From Salinispora tropica CNB-440 (GTDB taxonomy: Bacteria; Actinomycetota; Actinomycetes; Mycobacteriales; Micromonosporaceae): a stretch of DNA of 64,000 nt. A model generated the notes under the pieces. That model saw only the letters and a program-made list of their open reading frames with translations. It was not told where the DNA came from and made no database searches. How positions within the stretch are numbered: position 1 is the first letter of the stretch; every line of letters begins with the position of its first letter. Positions 33,110 to 41,427 of this stretch are shown in pieces. The stretch covers positions 1,554,144 through 1,618,143 of the forward strand of contig NC_009380.1 of NCBI RefSeq assembly GCF_000016425.1. Direction: 5' to 3'. The position numbers were made by a program, and so were the translations under genes.

Positions 33110-34170
33110 GCGTCGGTGTCGCCCTCGTGACCTCGGTGGTCCTGCTGGCGTTGAATGGGTTCTTCGTCGCCGCCGAGTTCGCCCTCGTGGCGAGCAAGAG
33201 CTACCGGCTGGAGCAGGCCGCCGCCGGTGGCGGCCGGGGTGCCCGAGCCGCGCTGGACGGTGTACGCGAACTCTCGCTGATGTTGGCCGGCGCGCAGCTG
33301 GGCATCACCCTCTGCACACTGGGCCTGGGCGCGCTGGCCGAACCGGCGATCGAGCAGCTGCTCAGCCCGCTGCTGCACGCGGTGGGCCTGCCCACCGCGG
33401 CGAGCCACGTGATCGCGTTGATCTTCGCGCTGAGCCTGGTGACCTTCCTGCACCTGGTGGTGGGGGAGATGGCGCCGAAGTCGTGGGCGATCACCGACGC
33501 TGAGCGGTCCGCGATTCTGTTGGCGTTGCCGTTCCGCGCGTTCGCCCGGGTTTCCCGGCCGGTGCTGTCGGCGTTGAACTCACTGGCGAACGGCATCCTG
33601 CGGCTGGTCAAGGTCCAGCCGCAGGATCAGCTCGCCCAGGTGCACGGCCCGGAGGAGTTGCGCCTCCTGCTGGAGCAGTCCCGCGAGCACGGGCTCCTCG
33701 GTGCCGAGCAGCACGAGTTGCTGACCAGCATGCTGGAGTTGCAGGGCACCACCGTGGCGCAGGTGATGGAGCCGTTCGACCGGATCGTCACCGTGCGACG
33801 GGATGCCGACGCCGGCCGGATCGAGCAGGTCAGCCGGGACAGCGGGCGGTCCCGCCTAGCGGTGCTCGACGAGGCCGGTGACGTCTGCGGGCTGGTGCAC
33901 GTACGGGAGGCGGTTCGGGCCGCGGCCAGCCGTCCGACGGCGACGGCCGGGGAGTTGATGACGACCGCGTTCACCCTGCCCTCGTCCGCCACGGTGACCG
34001 AGGCGGTGGCGGCGATGCGGGCCCGGCGCTCGCAGCTGGCGTTGGTCCGCAACGGTGGGGGGCCGACCCGTCCAGTCGGTTTCGTCGCGCTGGAGGACCT
34101 GCTGGAGGAGGTCATCGGCGAGTTCGACGACGAGACCGACCCGGTTCCTCGGGGACGGCGGTTGCGCTGA
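33106..34170 (+). CDS. CNNM/CorC-type membrane protein, second of pair
   Basis: A 354-aa paralogue of the preceding protein with the DUF21 domain (NGFFVAAEFALVASKSYRLE, then ALSLVTFLHLVVGEMAPKSWAI) and a CBS pair, but without the C-terminal CorC_HlyC domain. Its ATG overlaps the upstream stop by four bases, so the two are translationally coupled and probably form a hetero-oligomer. Function in divalent-cation handling is by family only. Confidence 0.85.
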   Translation: MSVGVALVTSVVLLALNGFFVAAEFALVASKSYRLEQAAAGGGRGARAALDGVRELSLMLAGAQLGITLCTLGLGALAEPAIEQLLSPLLHAVGLPTAASHVIALIFALSLVTFLHLVVGEMAPKSWAITDAERSAILLALPFRAFARVSRPVLSALNSLANGILRLVKVQPQDQLAQVHGPEELRLLLEQSREHGLLGAEQHELLTSMLELQGTTVAQVMEPFDRIVTVRRDADAGRIEQVSRDSGRSRLAVLDEAGDVCGLVHVREAVRAAASRPTATAGELMTTAFTLPSSATVTEAVAAMRARRSQLALVRNGGGPTRPVGFVALEDLLEEVIGEFDDETDPVPRGRRLR

Positions 34171-34193
34171 TCCGGTCTGGGTAACCGGGGCCG

Positions 34194-35132
34194 GTGCGGT
34201 TGACGGGGGTGTCGCCGGAGTCCGGTCGGACGGGGCTGACCGTCCAGACCGCGCTGGCCAACCCGAGCACCCGCCCCGGCCTGCGGCTGCCGGGGCGGGT
34301 GACCCTCCGTGCCGGCCGGGCTGACGTCCCGGTGCTGCATGTCCGGCTCGGCCTGGTCACGTCGGCCGAGCCGGACACCCCGGAGGCCCCTCGGCGGCTG
34401 GTGCAGTTCCATCAGGCGGAGATCGCCACCGGGTTCGTCCTGCGCGCCGGGCGGGCCCGCAGTATTCCGTTCTCGTTTCCGGTGCCCTGGGAGACCCCAG
34501 TAACGGTCGTCGGCGGAACGCCGCTGCTCAGCCTGCGGATGGGGCTGCGTACCGAGGTGGCGATCGAGCCAGGGCTGGACCAGGGTGCGATGGTGCCGCT
34601 CTTCGTGCACCCGTTGATCGCTCAGGCCCACATCCTCACCACCCTGGACATGCTGGGGTTTCGCCTGCGGCAGGCCGGCTCGGTCGCCGCCCGGTTGCCC
34701 GGCGTCGAGCAGCAGCTCTCGCTACACCAACGGCTGGGCTACTGGGTCGCGCCGCTGTATGCCGGGCCGATCACCGAGCTGGAGGTGATCTTCATCGCCA
34801 ACTCCGCCGGTCTCGAGGTGCTCCTCTGGTGCGACCGCCGCCTGGCACTGGCCGGAATCACCCACCAGAGCATCAGCCGGTTTCGGATCTGGCACGACGG
34901 TGCCGAGCGACAGGACTGGGTGGCGACCGTGGACGGGTGGCTGCGGATCGCGATCAACCGGCATGCGGCGATGGCGGCGCACGCCGACTGGTCGGCCCCC
35001 ATCACCGAGTCCGCCCATGTGAGCCGGCGCCCGGACGAACCGTTGCACCCCGGCCTCGGGCTGGGCGGCACGGCCGGGAGCGCGGGCGTCGGCGGCGGTG
35101 GCGGTGGCGGTGGCGGTGGTGATGGCACGTGA
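34194..35132 (+). CDS. Spo0M-like arrestin-fold protein
   Basis: A 312-aa soluble protein of the Spo0M (SpoOM) family, arrestin-like beta-sandwich proteins that influence sporulation or cell shape in bacilli; the role in actinomycetes is not established. Conserved elements are the LRAGRADVPVLHVRLGL and RARSIPFSFPVPWETPVT strands and GPITELEVIF near the middle. The C terminus ends in a run of ten glycines, probably a flexible tail. The GTG start lies 24 bases after the CNNM pair; the stop is only 13 bases from the convergent LysE-family gene. Confidence 0.75.
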   Translation: MRLTGVSPESGRTGLTVQTALANPSTRPGLRLPGRVTLRAGRADVPVLHVRLGLVTSAEPDTPEAPRRLVQFHQAEIATGFVLRAGRARSIPFSFPVPWETPVTVVGGTPLLSLRMGLRTEVAIEPGLDQGAMVPLFVHPLIAQAHILTTLDMLGFRLRQAGSVAARLPGVEQQLSLHQRLGYWVAPLYAGPITELEVIFIANSAGLEVLLWCDRRLALAGITHQSISRFRIWHDGAERQDWVATVDGWLRIAINRHAAMAAHADWSAPITESAHVSRRPDEPLHPGLGLGGTAGSAGVGGGGGGGGGGDGT

Positions 35133-35145
35133 CCCGCCGGCTGGG

Positions 35146-35814
35146 TCAGCTGCCGGCGGTGGCGAGTTTCAGGCTGAAGCCAAGGAAGAGCGCCCCCACC
35201 GTGGTCGTCGCCCCGGCGGCGAGGCGGCGGCGCTGGTGGAACTGGGCGGCCAGGAAAGTGCCCGCGAAGATTAGCGCGGTCAGGTAGAGCGCGCTGATCA
35301 TCTGCGCGACCAATCCGAGCAGCAAGAACGACAACGCCGGGTGCGCGTAGCTCGGATCCACGAACTGGATGAAGAACGAGACGAAGAAGAGGATCGCCTT
35401 CGGGTTGAGCAGGCTGATCACCAGTGCCCGGCGGAACGGGCCGGGCGTGTGGGCGGGGTCGTCGGCGTTGCTGGGCGGTGGCGTGGCGGGGTCGTGGCGG
35501 GTTCGCCAGCGCTGCCAGGCTCCGCGCAGCATTCCCAGGCCGAGGTAGCCCAGGTAGGCGGCACCAGCGTATTTGATCACCAGGAAGAGCGGCGGGTACG
35601 CCTGGAGCAACGACGCCACCCCGGCGGCCGAGAGGATCATCAGGACTCCGTCGCCCACGAACACCGCACTGGCCGCGCGGTAGCCGGCGCCCACGCCCCG
35701 GCGGGCGGCGGTGGATAGCACGAAGAGCGAGTTGGGCCCGGGCAGCATGATGATGGCCACGGTGCCCAGCACGTACGTCCAGATGTCGGTGATCCCCAGC
35801 ACGCCGGACATCAT
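35146..35814 (-). CDS. LysE/RhtB-family amino acid exporter
   Basis: A 222-aa inner-membrane protein with about six helices. The N-terminal IIMLPGPNSLFVLSTAARRGVGAGYRAA motif is diagnostic of the LysE/RhtB family, and the second conserved block is LVISLLNPKAILFFVSFF. In this family the substrate is an amino acid or derivative; LeuE-type members are the closest by motif. There is no linked regulator. It lies 136 bases downstream of the reverse-strand MFS gene, so the two may be co-transcribed. Confidence 0.85.
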   Translation of the reverse strand: MMSGVLGITDIWTYVLGTVAIIMLPGPNSLFVLSTAARRGVGAGYRAASAVFVGDGVLMILSAAGVASLLQAYPPLFLVIKYAGAAYLGYLGLGMLRGAWQRWRTRHDPATPPPSNADDPAHTPGPFRRALVISLLNPKAILFFVSFFIQFVDPSYAHPALSFLLLGLVAQMISALYLTALIFAGTFLAAQFHQRRRLAAGATTTVGALFLGFSLKLATAGS

Positions 35815-35950
35815 GCCGGTGCCGAGCCCACCGGGGCGAGCCCTTTCCTCGGCTCTGGCCTGTGCCGTTGGCCACTGCTCGGCCCGTGCGAAGGGGAGCG
35901 CGTACGTCGCCGTCCGACCATGATGGGCGCTCGCCCTCGCGGGGATGGGA

Positions 35951-37390
35951 TCAGGGCGCCGGTGCGGATGGCTGGCGGCGACTACCGATGATGTCGGCGA
36001 GGTTGGTGAGCAGCGCGGCGGTGACGATGCCGACCTCCACGCCGAGTGCGTATCGAAGGGCGGTTGACCAGCTTCCGTCGTTGGCCGCGACCGCGCCGAG
36101 CAGGGTTGCGGTGATCATCGCCAGCCCGACCGCGGATCCGACCTGCCGCATGGTGCGGTACATGCCGGCGGCGCTGCCGGCGTCCGGCTTGGGCACCTGC
36201 GAGAGGGTCAGGGTGTTGTTCGGTGTGATCACGAGGCCGCTGCCGACCCCGGCGAGGAGTAACGGGAACGCGTTCACGACGGAGAACGTGGTCCCGGCAA
36301 AGCTGGTGAGGGCGGTCATCACGGCGAGGCTCACCATGACGGTGACGAGCCCGATGCTGATCAGCGGGCGGCCGAGTCGTTCGACGTGTCGGCCGCCGAG
36401 CAGCGCGCCCAGCGCGGATCCCACCGCGAACGGCGCGATCGTGAGACCGGTGTGCAGCGGATCGCGGTGGAGACCGTACTGGAGGTGCAGGCTGAAGATC
36501 AGCGGTAGCGAGGTGAAGCCGGCGTAGTAGAAGAAGCCGAGCAACAGCCCCAGGCGGTACGTCCGATGGGTGAGCAGGCGAAAGTCGAAGACTGGCGGGT
36601 GCCGCCGCGCATCGGAGGTCTCCCAGGATCGGAAGGCGACGAGGACGCCGAATCCGATCGGCACCAACAGCCACGGCAGTAGCCCTTTCCACTGCTCCCG
36701 CTGCAGCACGGGCAGGATCACCAGCATGATTCCGGCGCCCAGCAGCAGCGTGCCGGTCAGGTCGGGTCGGTGATCTGTCCGGCCGCTCGGCGGCTTCGCC
36801 GGAAACCGCCGCCAGACGAGTAGCGCCGCGACGACTCCGATCGGGATGTTGCTGAGAAAGACCAGCCGCCAGCCGTTCTCCACTCCACCGAGAGCAAGGA
36901 TCAGCCCGCCGATCACCGGCCCGACGGCGGTGGCGACACTGGCCGTGGCGCCGAGAACCCCGAACGGGCGGCCCCGCTGCTCGGGCTGGAACAACTCCTC
37001 GACCAGGGCGGTGATCTGCGGAACGAGGACACCGGCCGCGGCGCCCTGCATGAGCCGGGCGACGACCAGCATGGTGCCGGAGCCAGCCGTTCCGGCCATC
37101 GTGCTGGCAGCGACGAACAACGCGAGGCCGAGGAGCAGTGCGTGCCGTCGCCCCTTGGCGTCGCCGAGTCGACCGGCGGGGACGAGAGCGAGCGCGAACA
37201 TCAGCGAGTAGCCCGAGACGACCCACTGGACAGCGCCGTTGCCGGCGCTGAGCGTGCGTTCGATCGAGGGCAGCATCACGTTGATGACACTCAGATCGAA
37301 GAAGCTCATGAAGGAGATGGCTGCCGCGACGGTGATGATCCGCCACCGTCGGGTGTGCCCGGCCTCGGCCGGGGCGTCTGACCGCGACAT
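35951..37390 (-). CDS. MFS drug exporter, DHA2 (14-helix) family
   Basis: A 479-aa major facilitator with about 14 helices, EmrB/QacA type. Motif A is GRLGDAKGRRHALLLG; the first helix carries FMSFFDLSVINVMLPSIE with the conserved acidic residue, and motif C-like residues occur in TAVGPVIGGLILALGG. Likely a proton-coupled exporter of hydrophobic drugs. The LysE-family gene lies downstream on the same strand. Upstream, about 450 bases lack an intact gene. Confidence 0.88.
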   Translation of the reverse strand: MSRSDAPAEAGHTRRWRIITVAAAISFMSFFDLSVINVMLPSIERTLSAGNGAVQWVVSGYSLMFALALVPAGRLGDAKGRRHALLLGLALFVAASTMAGTAGSGTMLVVARLMQGAAAGVLVPQITALVEELFQPEQRGRPFGVLGATASVATAVGPVIGGLILALGGVENGWRLVFLSNIPIGVVAALLVWRRFPAKPPSGRTDHRPDLTGTLLLGAGIMLVILPVLQREQWKGLLPWLLVPIGFGVLVAFRSWETSDARRHPPVFDFRLLTHRTYRLGLLLGFFYYAGFTSLPLIFSLHLQYGLHRDPLHTGLTIAPFAVGSALGALLGGRHVERLGRPLISIGLVTVMVSLAVMTALTSFAGTTFSVVNAFPLLLAGVGSGLVITPNNTLTLSQVPKPDAGSAAGMYRTMRQVGSAVGLAMITATLLGAVAANDGSWSTALRYALGVEVGIVTAALLTNLADIIGSRRQPSAPAP

Positions 37391-37847
37391 CCACCCCCGC
37401 CTGATCGTGAGCCGGCCGCTCCGTGCCAGTCGAAGGTAATGCGGGATGTCACCTGGATCCGTAGATGTGGCTAAAGATCTTGAAGGTCCGGTATCAGAAT
37501 GTCAGTACCTGTTTGCCGCGTTGTTGCCGCTGGGTCGCGCGTCTCGTGGTGGGAGACCGGCAGGATGTGACGTGGTTGCGCTGGCCTTGGTGCGGACCGC
37601 TGATCATTCTGTTGACTACCCGGGTAGCTGCTCGTGCCTGGAAAGTGGTGGAGTGGTGCACTGGTGTGGTGCACTGGCCGAGGAGAACGCCGCCGACATC
37701 GGCGGATTCACCGAACACCAGCCGGAGGCGTTTGGGTTGGTCTTCGACCGGCTCATCGAGCCGCAGATCCAGCCGGCGGTGGTGGCGGCGCTCCGCGAGA
37801 AGGCCCGGGTCTGGGTCAACATCCTGTGGTATGGCCTCGCCGCTGGC
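37391..37847. other. Intergenic region with a possible coding remnant
   Basis: The first ~260 bases have no coding character. From about 37666 to 37860 one plus-strand frame has GC-rich third positions and reads ADIGGFTEHQPEAF and later VNILWYGLAAGYTDE, but lacks a convincing start or stop. Its 5' edge coincides with a 13-base tandem duplication (GTGGTGCACTGG at 37653 and 37666), which shifts the frame. It is probably the tail of a decayed gene. I recognise no family. Confidence 0.4.
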
Positions 37848-38022
37848 TACACCGATGAGACGTCGTTGCGGTATTCAGCCAGGAGGGCGTGCCGGGCTGC
37901 CGGGCAGGGCCACTCCGCCTGGCACCTGCCACCCCCCCCCACAGCGGGCGCATCGGTAGGTGCGGCCGGTCGGCGGTCGGGTCGCCCGGATTCGATTGTG
38001 GGGGCCTCGGGCTGCTCGTCAT
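37848..38022 (-). pseudogene. Small Trp/Cys-motif protein interrupted at a G9 tract
   Basis: Reading from ATG 38022 (overlapping the upstream stop as ATGA) gives an N terminus ending MRPLW, then a run of nine Gs on the coding strand (37932-37940) throws the frame. With one G more, or two fewer, the frame continues RCQAEWPCPAARHALLAEY to a TAG at 37848-37850. With seven Gs the spacing would match the WxCxxCGxxWPC motif of small actinobacterial proteins often annotated as flavin reductases and found near DUF397 regulators; the first cysteine would still be replaced by Gly. Without correction the frame runs on to 37816. Could be decay, phase variation or sequencing error. Confidence 0.55.
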
Positions 38023-38270
38023 CGCAGCACCCGGAGCACGATGGCGGCCACGACGATCACCAGGATGAGCGCCGCGATCACCTGGTTCCGGGTGCTGACG
38101 GGTGGCGGGGGTGTGCTCGACGTGCTCGGTCGCACCCGGTCGCCGTCGGGCAGCGGCGGCGATCCGTGCGGGTCGCGCTGCGCGGGCCGGTCGGGGGACG
38201 CCAGCCGGTCGGGGCGCGCGGGCCGGTCGCGGTGCGCGGGCCGGTCGGCGGTCGGGTTGTCCTCGGCCAT
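38019..38270 (-). CDS. Small single-pass membrane protein
   Basis: An 83-aa protein with an Asp/Arg/Pro-rich N-terminal 55 residues, repeating a DRPA-type element several times, and one C-terminal membrane helix (QVIAALILVIVVAAIVLRVLR). GGAG lies six bases before ATG 38270. Its start overlaps the stop of the preceding reverse-strand frame (TGATG) and its stop overlaps the next start (ATGA), so it is the middle gene of a translationally coupled cassette. The tail-anchored topology suggests a membrane tether; function unknown. Confidence 0.6.
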   Translation of the reverse strand: MAEDNPTADRPAHRDRPARPDRLASPDRPAQRDPHGSPPLPDGDRVRPSTSSTPPPPVSTRNQVIAALILVIVVAAIVLRVLR

Positions 38271-38484
38271 CACAGTCTCCGCAGCCCCGCGAGTACCGCG
38301 GTGAGGATGTCGTCACCGGGAACGGTGTGGACGACGTGCGCCCGGCCGACCGCCCGCCGGAGAGCAGTCGCTCCAACTCCACGCCGGACACGGTGGCCGC
38401 GTGGTCGGGGTCGATCGCGTCGGCGAGCGCGGTGCGGCGTGTCCGTCGCGGTAGTGGTGGTGGCGCGGTGGTGGGCGTCGGCAC
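38270..38484 (-). pseudogene. First gene of the small cassette, apparently frameshifted
   Basis: From GTG 38484 (GGGAGG seven bases upstream) the frame reads a Pro/Thr-rich start and then ALADAIDPDHAATVSG and VELERLLSGGRSAG with strongly GC-rich third positions. Around 38341-38350 coding character jumps to another frame, AHVVHTVPGDDILTAVL, ending in a TGA that overlaps the next gene's ATG. One base appears to be missing. The product would be about 70 aa and is not recognised. Sequencing error, real decay or programmed frameshifting are all possible; no classic slippery heptamer is seen. Confidence 0.45.
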
Positions 38485-38530
38485 GGCCTCGCCTCCCGGG
38501 GGCGGTGGTTGCTGGTCGGTCGTTGTGGAT

Positions 38531-38570
38531 GGACCGCCCCACCACCTCCCTCCTGGTGGTGGGGCGGTCC
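38531..38570. promoter_or_regulatory. 40-base near-perfect palindrome in divergent region
   Basis: GGACCGCCCCACCACC, eight bases, then its exact complement (16-base perfect arms). It lies between the reverse-strand cassette (first start 38484) and the plus-strand DUF5753 regulator (38706), so it is upstream of both and not a terminator for either. A regulator binding site or cruciform element is likely; termination of readthrough is an alternative. Confidence 0.6.
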
Positions 38571-38705
38571 GACCGCGCCTCCGGCGGGTGTGGGCCCTCC
38601 ACCGGCTCACGCCGTCTTCGTGCAGTTTCCCGACAGTTGTGGGGCGAACGCACCGCGTAGCACTAGGTTTTTGGGACGTCTGGAACGTTCGAGGGAGGTT
38701 GGAGC

Positions 38706-39473
38706 ATGAACCACGCAGTCATCGCGGCGATGGCGGAGGCGGGTGAGACCGCCGACAGCCTCGCAGCTCAGATCGGGGTGGACCCGAAGACGGCGGCGAA
38801 GTGGGCGAGCCGTGGCCGGATTCCCCAGACCCGGCACCGCGCGAAGGTGGCCGCGATCCTCAAGCGGGAGGTGGAGGACCTGTGGCCGGATGCGGTGCGG
38901 CGCCGCGAACCGGCGTGGTTCCGCCCGTGGGCCGATATTGAACGCGAGGCGGTGTCGCTCCGCGCGTTTCAACTTGCGTGGGTGCCGGGCCTGCTGCAGA
39001 CCGCGGCGTACGCGCGGGCGACCCTCGCCGGTGAGGCGCTCAGCCCCGAGGCGGTCGAGGAGCTGGTTGACGTGCGGATCAAGCGGCAGGCGATCCTGCG
39101 CCGGGACCGGGCGCCGATGTTCATCGCGGTTCTCGACGAGCTGATCCTCCGCCGCTCCGCCTACGGCGACCGCGCGTTGATGCGGGAGCAGTGTGAGCAG
39201 TTGGCGGCCTCCGCGGAGTTACCGAACGTGTCGATTCACGTCGTGCCGCTCTCGGTCGGTATGCACCCCGGGCTCGGTGGTCCGTTCATCCTCGCCGAGT
39301 TGGAGAAGGGCACCGTAGTGGCTCATGTGGACAGCCAGGCCAAGGCGCAACTGGTCGATGGCGTCACGGATATTGCTACGCTGAGTCGACGGTGGGAACG
39401 CATCCGTGGGGAGGCTCTCTCCCGGGCGCAGTCCCGAGACCTGCTCAGGGAAGCGGCGAGTTCATGGACCTGA
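38706..39473 (+). CDS. HTH regulator with DUF5753 domain
   Basis: A 255-aa protein with an N-terminal helix-turn-helix (residues about 14-50, SLAAQIGVDPKTAAKWASRG) and a C-terminal DUF5753 domain (LAWVPGLLQTAAYARA, then NVSIHVVPLSVGMHPGLGGPF). This WhiJ-like architecture is abundant in actinomycetes and typically pairs with a small DUF397 protein, as here. GGGAGG precedes the ATG. The stop lies ten bases inside the DUF397 gene. It probably controls the divergent small cassette; a 40-base palindrome lies between them. Confidence 0.85.
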   Translation: MNHAVIAAMAEAGETADSLAAQIGVDPKTAAKWASRGRIPQTRHRAKVAAILKREVEDLWPDAVRRREPAWFRPWADIEREAVSLRAFQLAWVPGLLQTAAYARATLAGEALSPEAVEELVDVRIKRQAILRRDRAPMFIAVLDELILRRSAYGDRALMREQCEQLAASAELPNVSIHVVPLSVGMHPGLGGPFILAELEKGTVVAHVDSQAKAQLVDGVTDIATLSRRWERIRGEALSRAQSRDLLREAASSWT

Positions 39474-39655
39474 TCGGCGCGCAGTGGCGCAAGAGCAGCA
39501 AGAGCGGCAACAACGGCGGCGACTGCGTCGAGGTCGCCGGCAACCTTCCCGGCGTCGTGGGGGTCCGGGACTCCAAGGACCCGGCCGGGCCGGCGTTGGT
39601 CTTCGGCCCAGCGGCGTGGCGGGCGTTCGTCGCCCAACTCCCCGCGCAGCCCTGA
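39464..39655 (+). CDS. DUF397 protein
   Basis: A 63-aa DUF397 protein, starting at ATG 39464 and overlapping the regulator gene by ten bases. The family signature WRKSSKSGNNGGDCVEVA followed by VGVRDSKDP and WRAFVAQL is complete. DUF397 proteins act with their partner WhiJ-like regulators, probably as antagonists or co-regulators in development; the exact role here is inferred from that pairing. Confidence 0.88.
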   Translation: MDLIGAQWRKSSKSGNNGGDCVEVAGNLPGVVGVRDSKDPAGPALVFGPAAWRAFVAQLPAQP

Positions 39656-40014
39656 CCCCACCCACGGGCCGCCCCTACCAACCCCGTACGCACTGAAGCC
39701 CCGACCCGGCCCCCTCGCCGGGCGGGTCAGTCGATCTTACCGCTGTTCGACCGGTTTTGTCACAACGGTGCCGGTGGCGGTGTTCTGTTGACGCTTCCAC
39801 AGCTGCCGGCACGTGTCGGCAGCTTCCGCGACCCCATCACCAGCGACTACGTGCCCGTTGCGCCACCAACGCCGACCCCGAGGACGCTTCGACCCCATTC
39901 ACCCCACAATCGGTTTCGCGTCGTTACCGATGATCATCCCCCGTACCCGGGAGCGGAGCCCTTGGCCGATCTGTTTGTTGGCGTACCACATCAGGGTTCC
40001 ATCGGTCCGGACGA
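39656..40014. other. Convergent intergenic region with palindrome
   Basis: No coding signal. At 39801-39824 is a 24-base palindrome (12-base arms AGCTGCCGGCAC and its complement with one mismatch, centre CACGTG), placed between the DUF397 gene and the 3' end of the convergent kinase gene, so it may be a bidirectional terminator. Confidence 0.5.
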
Positions 40015-41427
40015 TCACGTGGTGGCTCTTGGCAGCCGTACGGTGACCGTCAGCCCCTGCCCCGGTGCCGAGTCCAGTGCCACGGTGCCGCCGTGCGCTT
40101 CGACGATGTCCCGGACGATGGCCAGGCCCAGTCCGGTGCCGCCGGGTGCGGCCCGCCCGGGGTCGGCCCGCCAGAACCGGTCGAAGGCGTGCGCCAGCCC
40201 CTGGGCGTCGAGCCCCGGCCCCTCGTCGTGAACGACGAGAACGACGTCCTCGTCGCCGTGGTGGACGCGAACCTCGATTGCGGTGCCGGGCGGGGTGTGC
40301 CGAACTGCGTTGCCGACCAGGTTCTGCGCCACCTGGTGGAGCGAGGTCTCATCGCCGGTGACAGTCACCGGTTCGTCCACAGCGAGGGCGAGCCGATGGT
40401 GGGCGGCGGTGACCCGGAGGCTGTCCAGTACGTCCGCACAGACGCGGCCGAGGTCGACCTCATCGCGCGCCAGCGGTTGGTGCGCGTCCAGCCGGGCCAG
40501 GGTGAGCAGCTGCTCGACGAGGGTGCCCATCCGGGTGGTCTCGGTGCGGATCCGGCGCATCGCTTCGTCCACGCCGTCCCAGTCGGTGATGCCGTCGTTG
40601 AGGTAGAGATCGGCCCATCCGTGTACCGCGCTCAGCGGCGTACGGAGCTCGTGTGAGGCGTCGGCGACGAACGTCCGGGTCAGCGCCTCGCTGCGTTCAC
40701 GCTGGTCGAATGCCTCGTTGAGCGCGGTGGCGACGCTCCCGATCTCGGTGCGCGGGTCGCCCACGGGTACGCGCCGGCGTAGGTCGCCGCGGCCGATATC
40801 CCGGGCGGTGTCCGCCACGGCGCGCAGCGGTCGTAGACCGTTGTTGAGTACCAGCCGGGCCAGCGCCACCCCCAGCACGACGATGAGCAGCCCGGCGACC
40901 ACCTGGATCAGGAGCAGCCGGCGTAGCGTCGCCGCGTTGTCCGCCAGGGTCACCCCGACCACCAGCCCGGTTACCGGGCGGACCTGCCCGTTGATCTCCA
41001 CTGGGAGGGCCTGTTCGGGGGGAAGCAACTCGCGTCGGACCCGCAGCGCCGTCTCCGGATCATCACCGATGGTCACCGGACGTTCCGGCAGCTCGTTGAT
41101 CGGCGGCACCACGGGCCGCCGTGCGTCACCGTGCTGCAGCGGCAGCCGGCCCAGCACCAGAGTGCCCTCGGCGTCGTAGAGGGCCAGGTAGGCGTTGGCG
41201 GGCACGAGCTGTTCCATCCCGGCGGTGGGCATGGCCGGCCCGGCGAGGCGGGCCCGCGCCAGGCCCCGGTCGAGGACCAGCTCGATGGTGTTGTCGACCC
41301 GTTCGTCGAGGAACCGACGCAACGCCAGGTAGGCGGTGACATCAGCCGCCAGCAGCCCGACCACCAGCAGCGCGACCGTGCCCACCAGCAGCCGGCCGCG
41401 GAGGCTTCGCACGGCCGGCCGTCTCAT
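40015..41427 (-). CDS. Sensor histidine kinase
   Basis: A 470-aa membrane kinase. Helix 1 spans residues 12-33 and helix 2 about 172-195, enclosing an extracytoplasmic sensor of ~135 residues. A HAMP domain follows, then the H box ADASHELRTPLSAVHGW with phospho-acceptor His259, N box QNLVGNAVRHTPPG, G1 DEGPG and G2 GGTGLGLAI. All catalytic motifs are intact. Its ATG overlaps the response-regulator stop (ATGA), so the pair is co-expressed. Signal unknown; the divergent DUF2993-MMPL genes point to an envelope role. Confidence 0.93.
   Translation of the reverse strand: MRRPAVRSLRGRLLVGTVALLVVGLLAADVTAYLALRRFLDERVDNTIELVLDRGLARARLAGPAMPTAGMEQLVPANAYLALYDAEGTLVLGRLPLQHGDARRPVVPPINELPERPVTIGDDPETALRVRRELLPPEQALPVEINGQVRPVTGLVVGVTLADNAATLRRLLLIQVVAGLLIVVLGVALARLVLNNGLRPLRAVADTARDIGRGDLRRRVPVGDPRTEIGSVATALNEAFDQRERSEALTRTFVADASHELRTPLSAVHGWADLYLNDGITDWDGVDEAMRRIRTETTRMGTLVEQLLTLARLDAHQPLARDEVDLGRVCADVLDSLRVTAAHHRLALAVDEPVTVTGDETSLHQVAQNLVGNAVRHTPPGTAIEVRVHHGDEDVVLVVHDEGPGLDAQGLAHAFDRFWRADPGRAAPGGTGLGLAIVRDIVEAHGGTVALDSAPGQGLTVTVRLPRATT

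Noticed and set aside
38531..38570. Simple terminator
   Set aside because: Both neighbouring transcription units start on either side and run away from it, so it ends neither.
37446..38660. A 404-codon plus-strand open frame through the cassette
   Set aside because: Only a ~200-base part looks coding; the rest is the complement of the reverse-strand cassette and its palindrome.
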